Counted from the first letter of the stretch, positions 21,501 to 26,397 are shown. The stretch: 64,000 bases of DNA from JACPYF01 sp947085845 (GCA_947085845.1 CAMTXO010000002.1:434001-498000), one strand, 5' to 3'. Program-made: numbers and translations. Notes: generated by a model not told the origin, from the letters alone.

Positions 21501-24003
21501 ATCGGTCAGTACAGAGTCTATAACAGGTGCCGTCGGTGTATATGTACAGGGTAGATATGCCTACGTGACAAGCTATACAGGCCATACCCTTCAGATAGTT
21601 GATATTTCAAATCCTACTAACCCTAGCGTAGTAGGTAGCGGTGTGAGTACTAATAACGCCCCTGTATCAGTGAAGGTGCAAGGTCGTTATGCATATGTAA
21701 CAAACTACACAGGAAATAGTTTGCAAGTTATAGATATATATAATCCATCCAGCCCTACTGTAGTAGGTACTGTGAGTACTGGCGGAGCTCCAGCAGAGGT
21801 GCAAATTATGGGCAAGACAGCCTATGTGGTTAGTAGGACAGCTGCTTACGTCCAAGCTATAGACATTTCAAATCCTGCTAGTCCTACCTCAATAGGTACA
21901 GTTTCAAGTAGCGGGATTGTCCCTCGTACTATAAAAGTACAAGGTCGCTATGCATATGTAACTAGTGTCGACCTGACTTCTATTACCCAAGTCGAAACAT
22001 TCGATTTAGGCGGCTCATATATACAGCAGTTGCAGGCAGGTGGACTAGAAATCAACACACTTTCAGCATCTGGTGATGTGGCGTTTGGTAATAATGTTGA
22101 TATACAAGGCGGTTTGACTGTTGGTGGAGCTGCTCAGTTCAACTCTAGCGTAGGATTTGGCGGTGATATAGTACAAGGCTCAGCTGTAACTACTGGAACC
22201 GCATTCCAGCTAACTGCTAATTCATTGACATCAGGCAATGGGCTAGCTGTGTCGAGCACAAATACAGCTACGACAGGTAATTTGTTGTCTGTTGCATCAG
22301 CCTCGACCGGCGCATTTGCAAACGGCGGTGTGAGGTTTAACTTTACCGGTGCACATACTGGTAACGGAGTCCAAATTGACGATGTAACAACAACTGGCAC
22401 AGTAATGAAGATCAATGCTAACTCACTAACATCTGGTAACGGTTTGGCGATTGCTAGCACAGCAACTGGCCTGACGGGCAACTTGTTCTCTGTCACATCA
22501 GCCTCAACAGGTGCATTTAGCAACGGTGGTATTCGCTACAACTTTACAGGCGCACATACAGGTGTCGGCGTGAAAATTGATGATGCAACTACTACAGGTA
22601 CTGTCTATCAGATCAACGCTAGCGCACTAACAACAGGTACAGCATTCGAGATTACCGGTCCTGCTGCAGCTAAATTGTTACGTGTGAAAAATGATAACAC
22701 CCAAGGCTTTAACCAGGCTCAGTTGATAGTAGGTGAAGGTGAGGCAAACAACCCTGACAGCCTAGCGCGTGATCAGTTGTATGTGTTTGGTCGTATAAAC
22801 ACTAGCTGGAACCAGATATGGACTGACTGTTTGACTAGCGAAGGTACAAAGAACGCCGCAACTACTGCAACTGGTGTATACGGCGCAGCTTATAGTGGTA
22901 GCGCTACGACCGGTAGGTTAGCACAAGCTGTAACCAGTGGTGTATCTGGTGTTTGTCGATTTAGCCAGGCAACTCCTGCTGCTAACGCAACCACGTACTT
23001 TGGCTCTGGTGGTGCGTCCACAACAGAACGTTCACTAAACCCAGTCTTTGAAGCTCGTGTAATGAGTGATAACAACACTGACCACCGAAACCTAATTGGC
23101 TTTACTGATATGGCCGCCAGTACTGCTATTACCGCAGATACGAACAACTCTGCGAACGAAGCATTCTTCCGAAAAACTGCTGCAGGCACGTCATGGGAAA
23201 CGGTTACTAGAACGGCTAGTGGTACCGAGCAAGTTAACACCAATGTTGGTACAACAAATGCCTGGCACAGGATGAGAATAGAGATGGATAACGGCAACGC
23301 AGCAGTCCGTTTCTATGTAGATGGTACTTTGGTGGCGACACATACGACGGCTGCTCCGACAGCGGCAATGGGATTCACTGTAGCCAACAACGTTACCAGT
23401 ACAACTAGCCGAAACCTAGACGTTGATTATATGCGTGTTTGGTCAGATGACCCTCCTGCATCAATAGCGCCTGGTGGCATTACTGGGGATGAAGGTCTAG
23501 ATACAACCGCTGTAGCACCTGAAACAAATGAACCAGCAGCAGAAGACAACAGCAATGACGCATTACTAACTAGGATTCAGGACCTAGAAACTGATGTGGC
23601 TGATTTGAAACAGTACAAGGACGTACTGACTACTGAAATGTTAGGCGATGCCAGCAGTAAAAAAGCGGTATTCATCGCTGATGTAGAGTTCAGGAACCAA
23701 GTCGAGTTCTCGGCTGACGCACTATTCAAGGCGAACGTGAATGTCGATGGCACTTTGAACGCTAACGGCAGAGTAGTGGTATCAAATAACACCGGTACAG
23801 TTACAGTGCAGCCAGGTCAGACAGAGGTACAGGTACTGTTTGTCAAACCTCTAGCTGGTAAACCAAATGTCTTTGTCAGTACCGAGAACCCTGATGTACG
23901 GGTTGTGGCGCAAACCAGAACTGCCAATGGCTTTATCATCAAGCTATCCGAGCCTATAACCGAACCGCTAGACGTACAGTGGTTCGCAGTTGAAAAAGAA
24001 TAA
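3598..24003 (+). CDS. Giant membrane-anchored modular surface protein (about 6,800 aa)
   Basis: This single ORF fills about a third of the window. No enzymatic function is recognisable; it is inferred to be a long adhesin or fibre on the cell surface. Order of parts, numbered from the ATG at 3598: basic tail, one membrane segment (about 21-40), a non-repetitive domain, and a short collagen-like G-X-Y run (about 241-265). Next come long arrays of tail-fibre-like beta repeats (to about residue 3,750), jelly-roll modules with NPSFE-type starts (about 4290-5030), a seven-repeat propeller (about 5840-6145) and a lectin-like domain (about 6380-6620). A short coiled coil (IQDLETDVADLKQY) and a small C-terminal beta domain end the protein. 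No LPXTG sorting motif is visible, so anchoring is by the N-terminal segment. An upstream in-frame TTG at 3544 is less likely. A GAGGAG at 3559 sits 34 nt before the chosen ATG, so the start is uncertain; ATG 3628 is an alternative. Confidence 0.88.
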   Translation: MSKIKKKTRKMRANPEDSKKFFWVLLVFVLVIGIWIGVQGANQGMLTLATSAKGLTNQDGSIKVRIRALDASKVNESLYTIDQTAVVKDGQLKLRWQIPGTAKKKAAYIEVCALDKRAGPSSTVKKACIEQSGDVAYNKVSCPYYVPANSTGFSGQLNGWNKLDDSQKVGCSGGESFGKVSSLKALATAQSPGIEIDGGGVLVANNGKIETKDVEQFVKDALSESGDSSVVQVTSNVPTPGPQGVAGVNGSDGIDGTNGADGAVGVATVSGGGLILTGSNLSLDDSCIGGQILQWDGSSWNCATVSGTDSQTLSLAANVLAISGGNSVNLASYLDNTDSQALSWVSGTRTLSLVGGGSVVISDADTTYTAGNGLSLAGTTFSINSPTCAGTTKLTWNGSAFSCAADVDTDTDTTYNAGTGLGLSGTTFNLANTAVTPGTYSASNNANGSLALPQFTVDAQGRLTAASTSNVTLTGIANSQLTNSAITVNTAGPLAGGGSVSLGGSLNLSLDLSDSGDSATATTSSGSGLEISGNEVGLLRGCSTGQLLKWNSSSLRWECATDTDTDTNSGGTVTGITAGTGLAGGTITTSGTINIANTGVSAATYGSSTSIPVITVNAQGQITAATSTAIPTANTSTTGLLTDTDWDTFNGKENVLTFNGNGLFSRSGNTVTGLACTAGQIPKWTAGTFACGSDDNSGGAGYSAGNGLSLSVSTFSINSPTCSGTDKLQWNGTAFSCATDVDTDTNTTDFNISANGGAGQNIAAGDTVNFANGTGTTASRSGNDISFGIANTAVSAGTYTPSNNANGSLALPQFTVDAQGRLTAASTTNVTLTGIANSQLTNSSITVNTAGGLTGGATVSLGGTLNLGLDLSDAGDSTTATTSSGSGLEVSGSEVGLIRGCSSNQLLKWNSTSLRWECATDTDTDTNSGGTVTSITAGTGLSGGTITTSGTIAINNTGVTAATYGSSTSVPVITVNAQGQITAASSSAIPTATTSTTGLLTDADWDTFNGKENVLTFNGNGLFSRSGNTVTGLACTTGQIPKWTAGAFACGADVDTDTDTTYSAGNGLSLGGTTFSINSPTCSGTDKLVWSGTAFSCATDVDTDTDTTNFNVAAAGTGGSQNISSGGTVTFGNGTGTTATRSGSTVTYGLNNTAVSAGTYAPSDNGNGSLALPQLTVDAQGRLTAASTTNVTLTGIANSQLANSAITVNTAGGLTGGTSVSLGGSINLSLDLSDAGDTTTATTNSGSGLEVSGGEIGLIRGCSSSQLLKWNSTSLRWECAADVDTDTNSGGTVTSITAGTGLSGGTITTSGTINIANTGVTAASYGSSTSIPVITVNAQGQITAASSSAIPTATTSTTGLLTDTDWDTFNGKENVLTFNGNGLFSRSGNTVTGLACTTGQIPKWTAGTFACGSDIDTDTDTTYSAGNGLSLGGTTFSINSPTCAGTDKLTWSGTAFSCASDVDTDTDTTNFNVAAAGTGGSQNISSGGTVTFGNGTGTTATRSGSTVTYGLNNTAVSAGTYTPSDNADGSLALPQLTVDAQGRLTAASTTNVTLTGIANSQLANSAITVNTAGGLTGSTSVSLGGSINLSLDLSDAGDSTTATTNSGSGLEVSGGEIGLIRGCSSNQLLKWNSTSLRWECATDVDTDTNSGGTVTSITAGTGLSGGTITNSGTISIANSGVTAASYGSSTSIPVITVNAQGQITAATSTAIPTADTSTTGLLTDTDWDTFNGKENVLTFNGNGLFSRSGNTVTGLACSAGEIPKWISGAFACGADSGGSSYTAGNGLTLTGASFSVNSPTCSGTDKLQWTGTAFICSADIDTDTGVTSIGTIDSQTKSANGAVISGTSLVLQTADGSSPGLVSTTTQTFAGAKTFSGSVNANGDVTLGDAAADGITITGEIRGASPLAFEGATNDGVYTTFAITDPTSARTITFPDRSGTVSLSGDTFTGDVTGTLNASGATALTIAANSVALGTDTTGDYVVGNTAGNGISVTGSAGEGWSPTISINAPTCSGTDKLSWNGTVFSCAADVDTDTDTTNFNVAAAGTGGSQNISSGGTVTFGNGTGTTATRSGSTVTYGLNNTAVSAGTYSPSDNANGSLALPQFTVDAQGRLTAASTTNVTLTGIANSQLTNSAITVNTAGGLSGGSSVSLGGSINLSLDLSDAGDTATATTNSGSGLEVSGGEIGLIRGCSSNQLLKWNSTSLRWECAADTDTNSGGTVTSIIAGTGLSGGTITTSGTIDIANTGVTAATYGSSTSIPVIAVNAQGQITSASSTAIPTSSTSTTGLLTDTDWDTFNGKENVLTFTGNGLFSRSGNTVTGLACSTGEIPKWTGGTFACGTDIDTDTDTTYSAGNGLSLGGTTFSINSPTCAGTDKLTWSGTAFSCAADVDTDTGVTSVGTIDSQTKSANGAVISGTSLVLQTADGSSPGLVSTGTQTFAGAKTFSGSVNANGDVTLGDAAADGITITGEIRGASPLAFEGATNDGVYTTFAITDPTTARTITFPDRSGTVSLSGDTFTGDVTGTLNSSGATTLTIAANSVALGTDTTGDYVSNVTAGGGLTGTATGEGSTPTLAIVSSNGGIVVNADDIALTIAASANGLSSTTSSGSGLEVLSSGLTLLQGCSNSQILKWNETTDVWECAADVDTDTGVTSIGTIDSQTKSANGAVISGTSLVLQTADASNPGLVSTGTQTFAGDKTFNGNVIADANLTANGDVTLGNAVADAITFTGEIRGASPLAFEGATNDGVYTTFAITDPTVARTVTFPDRSGTVSLSGDTFTGDVTGTLNSSGATTLTIAANSVALGTDTTGDYVSNVTAGGGLTGTATGEGSTPTLAIVSSNGGIVVNADDIALTIAASANALSSTTSSGSGLEILASGLTLLQGCSDGQLLKWNETTDVWSCSADIDTDTGVTSIGTIDSQTKSANGAVISGSVIYFQTADASNVGLVSTGTQTFAGNKTFNGNVIADANLTVNGDVTLGNAATDGLTFTGEVRGASPLAFEGVTNDGVYTTFAITDPTSARTITFPDRSGTVSLSGDTFTGDVTGTLNASGATTLTIAANSVALGADTTGDYVSNVTAGGGLTGTATGEGSTPTLAIVSSNGGIVVNADDIALTIVASANALSSTTSSGSGLEILASGVTLLQGCSDTQLLKWNETTDVWACAADTDTDTGVTSVGAIDSQTKSANGAVISGTVAYLQTADATAPGLVSTGTQTFAGDKTFNGNVVTGGNLSANGDVTLGNAATDAITFTGEIRGASPLAFEGATNDNVYTTFAITDPTGARTITFPDASGTVCLQSSSSCGFISTTLTNGQILIGNGSNVATAVTPSGDVTISNTGVTTIGANSVALGTDTTGDYVVGNTAGNGISVSGSTGEGWSPTISINAPTCAGTDKLTWNGSAFSCATDVDTDTGVTSVGTIDSQTKSANGAVISGTSLVLQTADGTSPGLVSTTTQTFAGDKTFSGNVNANGDVTLGDAAADGITINGEIRGASPLAFEGATNDGVYTTFAITDPTLARTITFPDRSGTVSLSGDTFTGDVTGTLNASGATALTIAANSVALGTDTTGNYVADVAAGTGLSVSGTPGEGWTPTVSLANTAVSAGAYAAADNANGSIAIPQFTVDAQGRLTAASTTNITPTGIANAQLANSSLTITAGAGLANGGAVSLGGTVALDIGAGNGITVNTNDITIDLTAATDALSATTSSSSGLEVLSTGLTLLQGCSDTQILKWDETTDVWGCSADIDTDTGVTTIGTLDSLTKSADGAVISGTSLVLQSADATYPGLVSTGTQTFAGNKTFSGNITGNGSSTFNGQTLVKGAYSNLFDVKNAANTSLLTVNSSSSTVSVGSSALFRVGSGSSNVLSADPTSNFLSGITDTINFVDTSSANVFSSYAWGGGLGDIYIGDTGYGITLNNTTTVLGDVDISGIYKSGGTPGVTTTCSGGQVLQNLVATGGIVTAGTCAADAGVTTIGTIDSQTKSANGAVISGTSLVMQNADASFPGLVSTGTQTFAGDKTFTGLVTANGNFTLQTGDTFTMNGDAFTDLTGSGLAISSGALIVDDTSATGFFRNGGNTFGAAGTLGTNDANVLNIETNNTNRFQIAGTSSTLTGQGTTNIASTGTLGVNSAAGFALNLGTTSTGSIITVGNTSSTTALNLSAGSGGIDLLSVNQVDVTANGNISLSTSGGNVAINSNDTTVYSQNDSALAFQVQNSLASPLFNVDASTASTTVYSPYDSTTAFQVQNSIAGLLFNVDASTGSTTIASGGAAGSTTNLQVLNGTGDQVMNVNTTNIVNNLITNPSFEVDDSGWTGSAYGIVDTTQSYIGKSSYVVNAQSVGGGATYDVALASDTSYTLSFYAKVGADEYRSNLTDMYAGYYDGTSNNNCIASQTVSSSGWTRYSCAFTTGTTSGTPNIYIRQNDSIQRNIYIDGVQLLDNTLPSNVITGTDSTFESGIGTWAGYSSGGITQSSTTAHMGTYSGRMITTGGGNENGISYGYSGFSPYTTYTIKAYIKADATSASATYQLGHVTDNGQVSTVSDGCNIVTPTSSTWKVLTCTFTTAISLRPNPYITITQKSNLSTSTTTYVDSISMYAGTDAYGTDQGFTMGRISLNGAIESPALFQNASNSTTAFQIQGANSSNALLVADTLNNRVAIGKNTASYTLDVEGIINASTSVITPSLTSLAATALSIDSGTTGALNIGTGANAKAITIGNGTGATSVEVNCGTGVCKFGTNATVHTTTLGSLTGASATVVQAGTGGLTLGSSGVANTIQLGNTTGAVSQTINIGNNATASSTSNVNIGSTVAGVTTINGTAIVTGRTTGSSSTLLVNNSTSTGAIFVAQDNGTAVLTIANNGGATFKTVTNTTNAFKTTNSNNDILLNVGTSQSIPDYVNILNNSSFESGSTGWASKSGGIVSSGSGGGSVTGISYMSVSMDAVDEGAYYSVTLSPNTDYTFSVYAKTSWGATNDLIIGHQDLFGSDVDDCVLSGDTIDTDWRRVSCSFTTGASISNSSIYIKQSDGTTRTVDYDAAQLQASPSLSAYNMGQVYFNAPINQNLIITANGYAGTNDLTFQVQDSAGALQFGISAGGAVTVSNGLAVNGGEITSTAGTFNFLQTDVTELNIGDAVGASGINLAGGSGSTGCTINGTVGSLTCSGNITSTATSGIQGWWSRTGTTLQPLNSGDNITTTGNISTTSSGNITSAGDLQVDGNTVLGNAASDAITFTGEVRGASPLVFEGSTNDGVYTTFAITDPTLARTVTFPDRSGTVSLSGDTFTGDVTGTLDASGATALTIAANSVALGTDTTGDYVAGNTAGNGIAITGSAGEGWSPTVSISAPTCAGTDKLQWNGTAFVCTADVDTDTGVTTVGAFSGSSIANGASISGSTITFGPADGTNPGMVTTGTQTLAGAKTFTSATTVKPTSNSATAFSVQDNTNANILTVSTSAGNKLVYVGEGGIDAKFQVINTSSTAVLDIDTAGGGYFAAAFDDFIVQNSVGGSMIYADGVNNRITFGDADDTSSANTSLLIVDSASTANLPTGVNGGIVYDSQVGKFKIYEGGAYKILCNTTDLSCGAGGSGVTTVGAFSGSSQTNGASISGSTITFGPADGTNPGMVTTGTQTFAGAKTFTGNIITNSALQVDGSTVLGDATTDTITAKGSLIANASATGTTATTSGTGTNTSTVTLTGSAFTNGDVILIDNAGQDYYTRVTAGGGTASLTVSPAVTFETARTVTKYNIQNIGATDSDYTTASNRFFQGYFLGGVVAGAGTTTLSDGSLASTVGMNFTSPSYTFKNTADSTSAFQVQTSGGTNVLGVDTTNKRVNIGSGGTPTSQLYVSGNLPTAATGTTQGISGSTAYSSAIQDNHLYVVDYNSWALEVYDVSNPSSPTYLNEVTTDANPTSIYVAGKYAYVTTLGGDSLQIFDISNPNSPSAVATVATTGADPLGVYVQGRYAYVTQRAGNLLEIFDVSNPLAPVSVSTESITGAVGVYVQGRYAYVTSYTGHTLQIVDISNPTNPSVVGSGVSTNNAPVSVKVQGRYAYVTNYTGNSLQVIDIYNPSSPTVVGTVSTGGAPAEVQIMGKTAYVVSRTAAYVQAIDISNPASPTSIGTVSSSGIVPRTIKVQGRYAYVTSVDLTSITQVETFDLGGSYIQQLQAGGLEINTLSASGDVAFGNNVDIQGGLTVGGAAQFNSSVGFGGDIVQGSAVTTGTAFQLTANSLTSGNGLAVSSTNTATTGNLLSVASASTGAFANGGVRFNFTGAHTGNGVQIDDVTTTGTVMKINANSLTSGNGLAIASTATGLTGNLFSVTSASTGAFSNGGIRYNFTGAHTGVGVKIDDATTTGTVYQINASALTTGTAFEITGPAAAKLLRVKNDNTQGFNQAQLIVGEGEANNPDSLARDQLYVFGRINTSWNQIWTDCLTSEGTKNAATTATGVYGAAYSGSATTGRLAQAVTSGVSGVCRFSQATPAANATTYFGSGGASTTERSLNPVFEARVMSDNNTDHRNLIGFTDMAASTAITADTNNSANEAFFRKTAAGTSWETVTRTASGTEQVNTNVGTTNAWHRMRIEMDNGNAAVRFYVDGTLVATHTTAAPTAAMGFTVANNVTSTTSRNLDVDYMRVWSDDPPASIAPGGITGDEGLDTTAVAPETNEPAAEDNSNDALLTRIQDLETDVADLKQYKDVLTTEMLGDASSKKAVFIADVEFRNQVEFSADALFKANVNVDGTLNANGRVVVSNNTGTVTVQPGQTEVQVLFVKPLAGKPNVFVSTENPDVRVVAQTRTANGFIIKLSEPITEPLDVQWFAVEKE
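4699..10755 (+). repeat. Five A-type modules of about 360 residues within the giant protein
   Basis: Each module carries the same chain of short motifs: AGNGLSL, SPTC...W..FSC, LALPQFTVDAQGRLTAAS, RGC...LLKW...WEC, VITVNAQGQITAA, LLTDTDWDTFNGKENVL and GLFSRSGNTVTGLAC. The KENVL landmark falls near 5554, 6631, 7714, 8797 and 10498. The first four copies are therefore spaced 1077-1083 bp apart, while the fifth is separated by an inserted B module. Copies are nearly identical as protein but differ at many synonymous positions as DNA. Confidence 0.9.
9061..14310 (+). repeat. B-type tail-fibre modules (six here, a seventh near 19200-19520)
   Basis: The B module reads GVTSIGTIDSQTKSANGAV, QTFAGAKTF, ANGDVTLG, GEIRGASPLAFEGATNDGV, TFPDRSGTVSLSGDTFTGDV and TIAANSVALGTDTTGDYV. 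The GE(I/V)RGASPL landmark occurs near 9298, 11007, 11786, 12568, 13350, 14052 and 19260, giving seven copies. Motifs such as SGDTFTGDVTG resemble phage tail-fibre shaft repeats. That is a resemblance only, not evidence of a prophage. Confidence 0.88.
16462..18690 (+). repeat. Three jelly-roll (carbohydrate-binding-like) modules in the giant protein
   Basis: Three stretches share a start of the NPSFE or NSSFESG type followed by GW, then TSYTLSFYAKV-like and a W..YSCAFTTG-like end with Y-rich strands. They begin near 16470, 16905 and 18250. The pattern resembles the CBM4/9-like galactose-binding fold found in bacterial surface proteins. A glycan target is inferred, not shown. Confidence 0.65.
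21115..22030 (+). repeat. Seven-repeat LVIVD-type beta-propeller in the giant protein
   Basis: Seven consecutive units of about 45 residues each contain a G(R/K)YAYV-like strand, then L(Q/E)I(F/V)D(I/V)SNP and a P..V step. The first unit reads LYVVD and the sixth GKTAYVV. Seven units match a closed seven-bladed propeller of the LVIVD family. The strands are unusually regular compared with the beta-fibre arrays around them. Confidence 0.75.
22741..23460 (+). other. Lectin-like (concanavalin-fold) domain near the C terminus of the giant protein
   Basis: This stretch encodes a non-repetitive domain with NPVFEARV, NLIGFTDM, WHRMRIEMD, VRFYVDGTLV and LDVDYMRVW. That order of strands is typical of LamG/concanavalin-like lectin domains. 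It comes directly before the Pro/Glu linker and the coiled coil. The assignment is from pattern only. Confidence 0.55.
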
Positions 24004-24073
24004 ATAACCACTAGTTTTGGTAGGTCAGGTTTGATATAATTGAACCTAGTTTAAAACCGCGAGGAGGGAAAAA

Positions 24074-24727
24074 GTGGCAGAAACTAATAAAACTTTATTA
24101 TCTAGTAGAATAATTGTAATTTTGGCATTGGTAGTAGCAATCGCTAGTATTGGATTTGCGACATATCAGTACAGCGAAACTCAAAAGCTAAAGACAACCG
24201 AAGGCGCAAAACAAGTAGCCGAGGACGAGGCAAAAGCACTGAAAGAGAAAGTTGCAAAACTAATGCAGCTACCTGATGAAAAGCCAACAGTGGCAACGAT
24301 CAAAGACATTACAAAGCTAAAAGACCAACCGTTCTTTAACGGTGCGAAAAATGGCGACAAAGTATTGATCTTTACCGAAGCACGCAAGGCAGTTATTTAC
24401 CGTGAAGGTGAAAACATCGTCATCAACAGTGGTCCAATCGCAGTTACATCTGACAACGAGACTTCAAAAGGTGTCACAGTACTAGCTAGCTCAAACGGTA
24501 GCTCAAAAGATGCTGCAACCAAAGTCGCAACCGTTAGTGGTGTCACAGTGGGTGAAGGCAAAGCTAAAAAGAGCTATACTCAAACACAGGTTCTAGATGT
24601 TAGTGGCAACAGTGCTGAAAAAGCCCAAGAAATTGCAACGGCTCTAGGCGGTGAAGTTATCACAACTCTACCTAGCGGTGAAACAGCTCCAGCTGGCGCA
24701 TCTATCGTAGTATTCGTTAAACGATAA
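24074..24727 (+). CDS. Small membrane-anchored protein with LytR_C-like C-terminal domain
   Basis: The 217-residue protein has a short cytoplasmic tail, one hydrophobic segment (about residues 13-31), and an acidic/lysine-rich coiled-coil-like stretch (about 35-65). A folded middle part contains VLIFTEARKAVIYREGE. From about residue 135 the C-terminal region VTVLASSNGSS...AQEIATALGGEV...IVVFVKR resembles the LytR_C domain of cell-envelope proteins. It starts with GTG at 24074, and a strong GAGGAGGG lies at 24061. A TATAAT box at 24035-24040 gives the gene its own promoter after the giant protein gene. Its position suggests an envelope role linked to the surface protein, but this is inference. 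Confidence 0.8.
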   Translation: MAETNKTLLSSRIIVILALVVAIASIGFATYQYSETQKLKTTEGAKQVAEDEAKALKEKVAKLMQLPDEKPTVATIKDITKLKDQPFFNGAKNGDKVLIFTEARKAVIYREGENIVINSGPIAVTSDNETSKGVTVLASSNGSSKDAATKVATVSGVTVGEGKAKKSYTQTQVLDVSGNSAEKAQEIATALGGEVITTLPSGETAPAGASIVVFVKR

Positions 24728-24751
24728 TACAACTGGTTACTACAATAAAAT

Positions 24752-24783
24752 AACACCTTAGAAATAGGGTGTTATTTTGTTTG
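24752..24783 (+). terminator. Rho-independent terminator after the LytR_C-like gene
   Basis: AACACC (24752-24757) pairs with GGTGTT (24768-24773), followed by a T-rich run. Confidence 0.7.
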
Positions 24784-24884
24784 TACAGTTTTTAATATTT
24801 TTAACCATCACTTAAACTTGAAAAAATGTAAAAAGTATGCTAATATAATATATAGTATTACACCAAAAAATAGACAAATAATTT

Positions 24885-26018
24885 ATGGCTAGCCCAGAGA
24901 AAACACACTACGAACTACTAAAAACCCCAACAGATCAGTTGGACGGTGAACGCATGTTAGAAGAGTATGTGAAGAATACTGATTATATAATTGGTAGGCT
25001 CGATGGTTCTCTCCCTGCAGAAGGTTCTGTACTATCTGTAGACAAGGAAAAACTAATTGCAGAAGGCGCGGTTGAATTTGCAAAAACCTCTGCTAGTGAA
25101 GTTGAAGGTTTGACGAAGCCAGATGCTGTGCTTTGGTTAGACAAGTCAGCGCGCCCGGTTTCGTGGATGGTAAAAGAACTGTGGTCACAACTAGTCACGA
25201 AGGAGCCAAACGGCAACATACCTGGGCGACCAAAGGACTTATTTTTAAATATTGACCGCCTGCCGTGGCTTCGTCGTTCTGGGCTAAAAGACAATGAAAT
25301 AGACGCTGATTCGACATATCAATTCCAAATTAACAAAATAGGTAGTGATAACAACTCGGTTAAAAAGCAGCTCGGAAATATACGCGGTCTATTCGTGCAA
25401 ACAAAACGAATAGATGAAAATGGTGCGGAGGTCCTATTAACACCTGAAAACTTTGAAGATGAAGTATGGAATATGCCGCTAATTGGTTCTGATGATAGCG
25501 CCGATAAGCCGTTTCATTTACTGGTGGTAGACGAGGTTAAATCTAGTGGAGCGACCCTTAATATCGCCCAACAACTACTATCTGCTGCTCTACCGGAAAT
25601 AACAGTTACTACAGCTCACTGGGGCACCGGCAAATCAGCAAAAACTACAAAAAGTAGTAAGGGCTGGGTGCCAGTTTGGTATGATGCAGACACTGAAGCC
25701 GGACGAGGTGTAGGTGACGTTAACGAAACGTGGTACGAAAACTCCGATTTAAACTGGCGACACAAGCTAGGTGCGGCAGTTCTGAGCACCACATATCGCG
25801 ACCGTAAAACTGGCGAAAGAAAAAAAGACGCCAAAACAGATATGCTGCGATCTGATATCAAAAAATTATCCAAAGCACTACTAGCAAAAGAAGTGCTGTA
25901 TCGACCAGCTTCTCAAAGAGGAAAGCAGGGGATGATAGAGAGAATTTACCGCATTGGTGGTATGTCTACAGATAAATACAGGCAGGCAATTGGTGTAAAA
26001 CCAAAAACTAAGAAGTAG
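24885..26018 (+). CDS. Phosphoribosyltransferase-like protein
   Basis: The 377-residue protein contains LLVVDEVKSSGATLNIAQQLL (about residues 213-233). This matches the PRPP-binding loop of type I phosphoribosyltransferases: two hydrophobic residues, two acidic residues, then a small-residue turn. Here the second acidic residue is Glu. The rest is not recognisable as a known purine or pyrimidine enzyme. The N-terminal 200 residues are long for a minimal PRTase, and the C-terminal 130 residues are basic (KTGERKKDAK, RPASQRGKQG), which could mean nucleic-acid contact. It has its own upstream TATAAT (24844-24849). The 3' end overlaps the convergent small gene by 11 nt. The substrate is unknown. 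Confidence 0.7.
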   Translation: MASPEKTHYELLKTPTDQLDGERMLEEYVKNTDYIIGRLDGSLPAEGSVLSVDKEKLIAEGAVEFAKTSASEVEGLTKPDAVLWLDKSARPVSWMVKELWSQLVTKEPNGNIPGRPKDLFLNIDRLPWLRRSGLKDNEIDADSTYQFQINKIGSDNNSVKKQLGNIRGLFVQTKRIDENGAEVLLTPENFEDEVWNMPLIGSDDSADKPFHLLVVDEVKSSGATLNIAQQLLSAALPEITVTTAHWGTGKSAKTTKSSKGWVPVWYDADTEAGRGVGDVNETWYENSDLNWRHKLGAAVLSTTYRDRKTGERKKDAKTDMLRSDIKKLSKALLAKEVLYRPASQRGKQGMIERIYRIGGMSTDKYRQAIGVKPKTKK

Positions 26019-26313
26019 ATTCGTTCGTAGAGAGGTATATAGTAACTTCTCCAACAGATAGACAGTTCAGTGCGGCATTGTAGGTTAAGTGGGCAACATA
26101 CGACTCACCGGCTTCATCTTCAGGGGTGATGGTTAGCCCTTCGATTTTACAAGCAGTTTGACCAAGCGGTCGAGAAGTATCAACACGTAGCTTGCCTTCT
26201 TCGAATTCAACAGGGGTTGGGTCTTGGTTGGATTTTGTACGATATGAAACAATGTCTCCCTGTTGTGGCAGGGAGCTTACAATTGCTTCAACTTCTCTTT
26301 CTAAAACATTCAT
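26008..26313 (-). CDS. Small hypothetical protein (101 aa)
   Basis: I do not recognise the family. The protein is acidic, with no membrane segment and predicted mixed beta content (HLTYNAALNCLSVGEVTIYL). Support for it being real is a TATAAT box on the same strand (26324-26329) 10 nt before the ATG, full use of the space before the groES control region, and a tail-to-tail overlap of 11 nt with the upstream convergent gene. It is divergent from groES. Confidence 0.55.
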   Translation of the reverse strand: MNVLEREVEAIVSSLPQQGDIVSYRTKSNQDPTPVEFEEGKLRVDTSRPLGQTACKIEGLTITPEDEAGESYVAHLTYNAALNCLSVGEVTIYLSTNESTS

Positions 26314-26370
26314 TGGACTACATATTATAACATATAACTTATAAATATGTCTATACTAGAACAATAACTA

Positions 26371-26397
26371 TTAGCACTCTATACTTGCAAGTGCTAG
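26371..26397 (+). promoter_or_regulatory. CIRCE operator (HrcA site) upstream of groES-groEL
   Basis: TTAGCACTC, nine bases, then AAGTGCTAG match the CIRCE consensus TTAGCACTC-N9-GAGTGCTAA, with one mismatch at each end of the second arm. It lies just downstream of a TATACT -10 box (26352-26357), where a bound HrcA repressor would block transcription of the chaperonin genes. hrcA itself is not in the window. Confidence 0.92.

Noticed and set aside
4164..23792. Dozens of minus-strand open frames of 60-240 codons inside the giant gene
   Set aside because: They follow the repeat pattern of the plus-strand gene, are low-complexity (Val/Pro/Ala/Ser-rich), lack ribosome-binding sites, and recur in the same register under each repeat. 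They are antisense shadows.
3598..24003. Prophage tail-fibre region
   Set aside because: The repeats resemble phage fibres, but the protein has an N-terminal membrane anchor and no capsid, portal, terminase or lysis genes are nearby.
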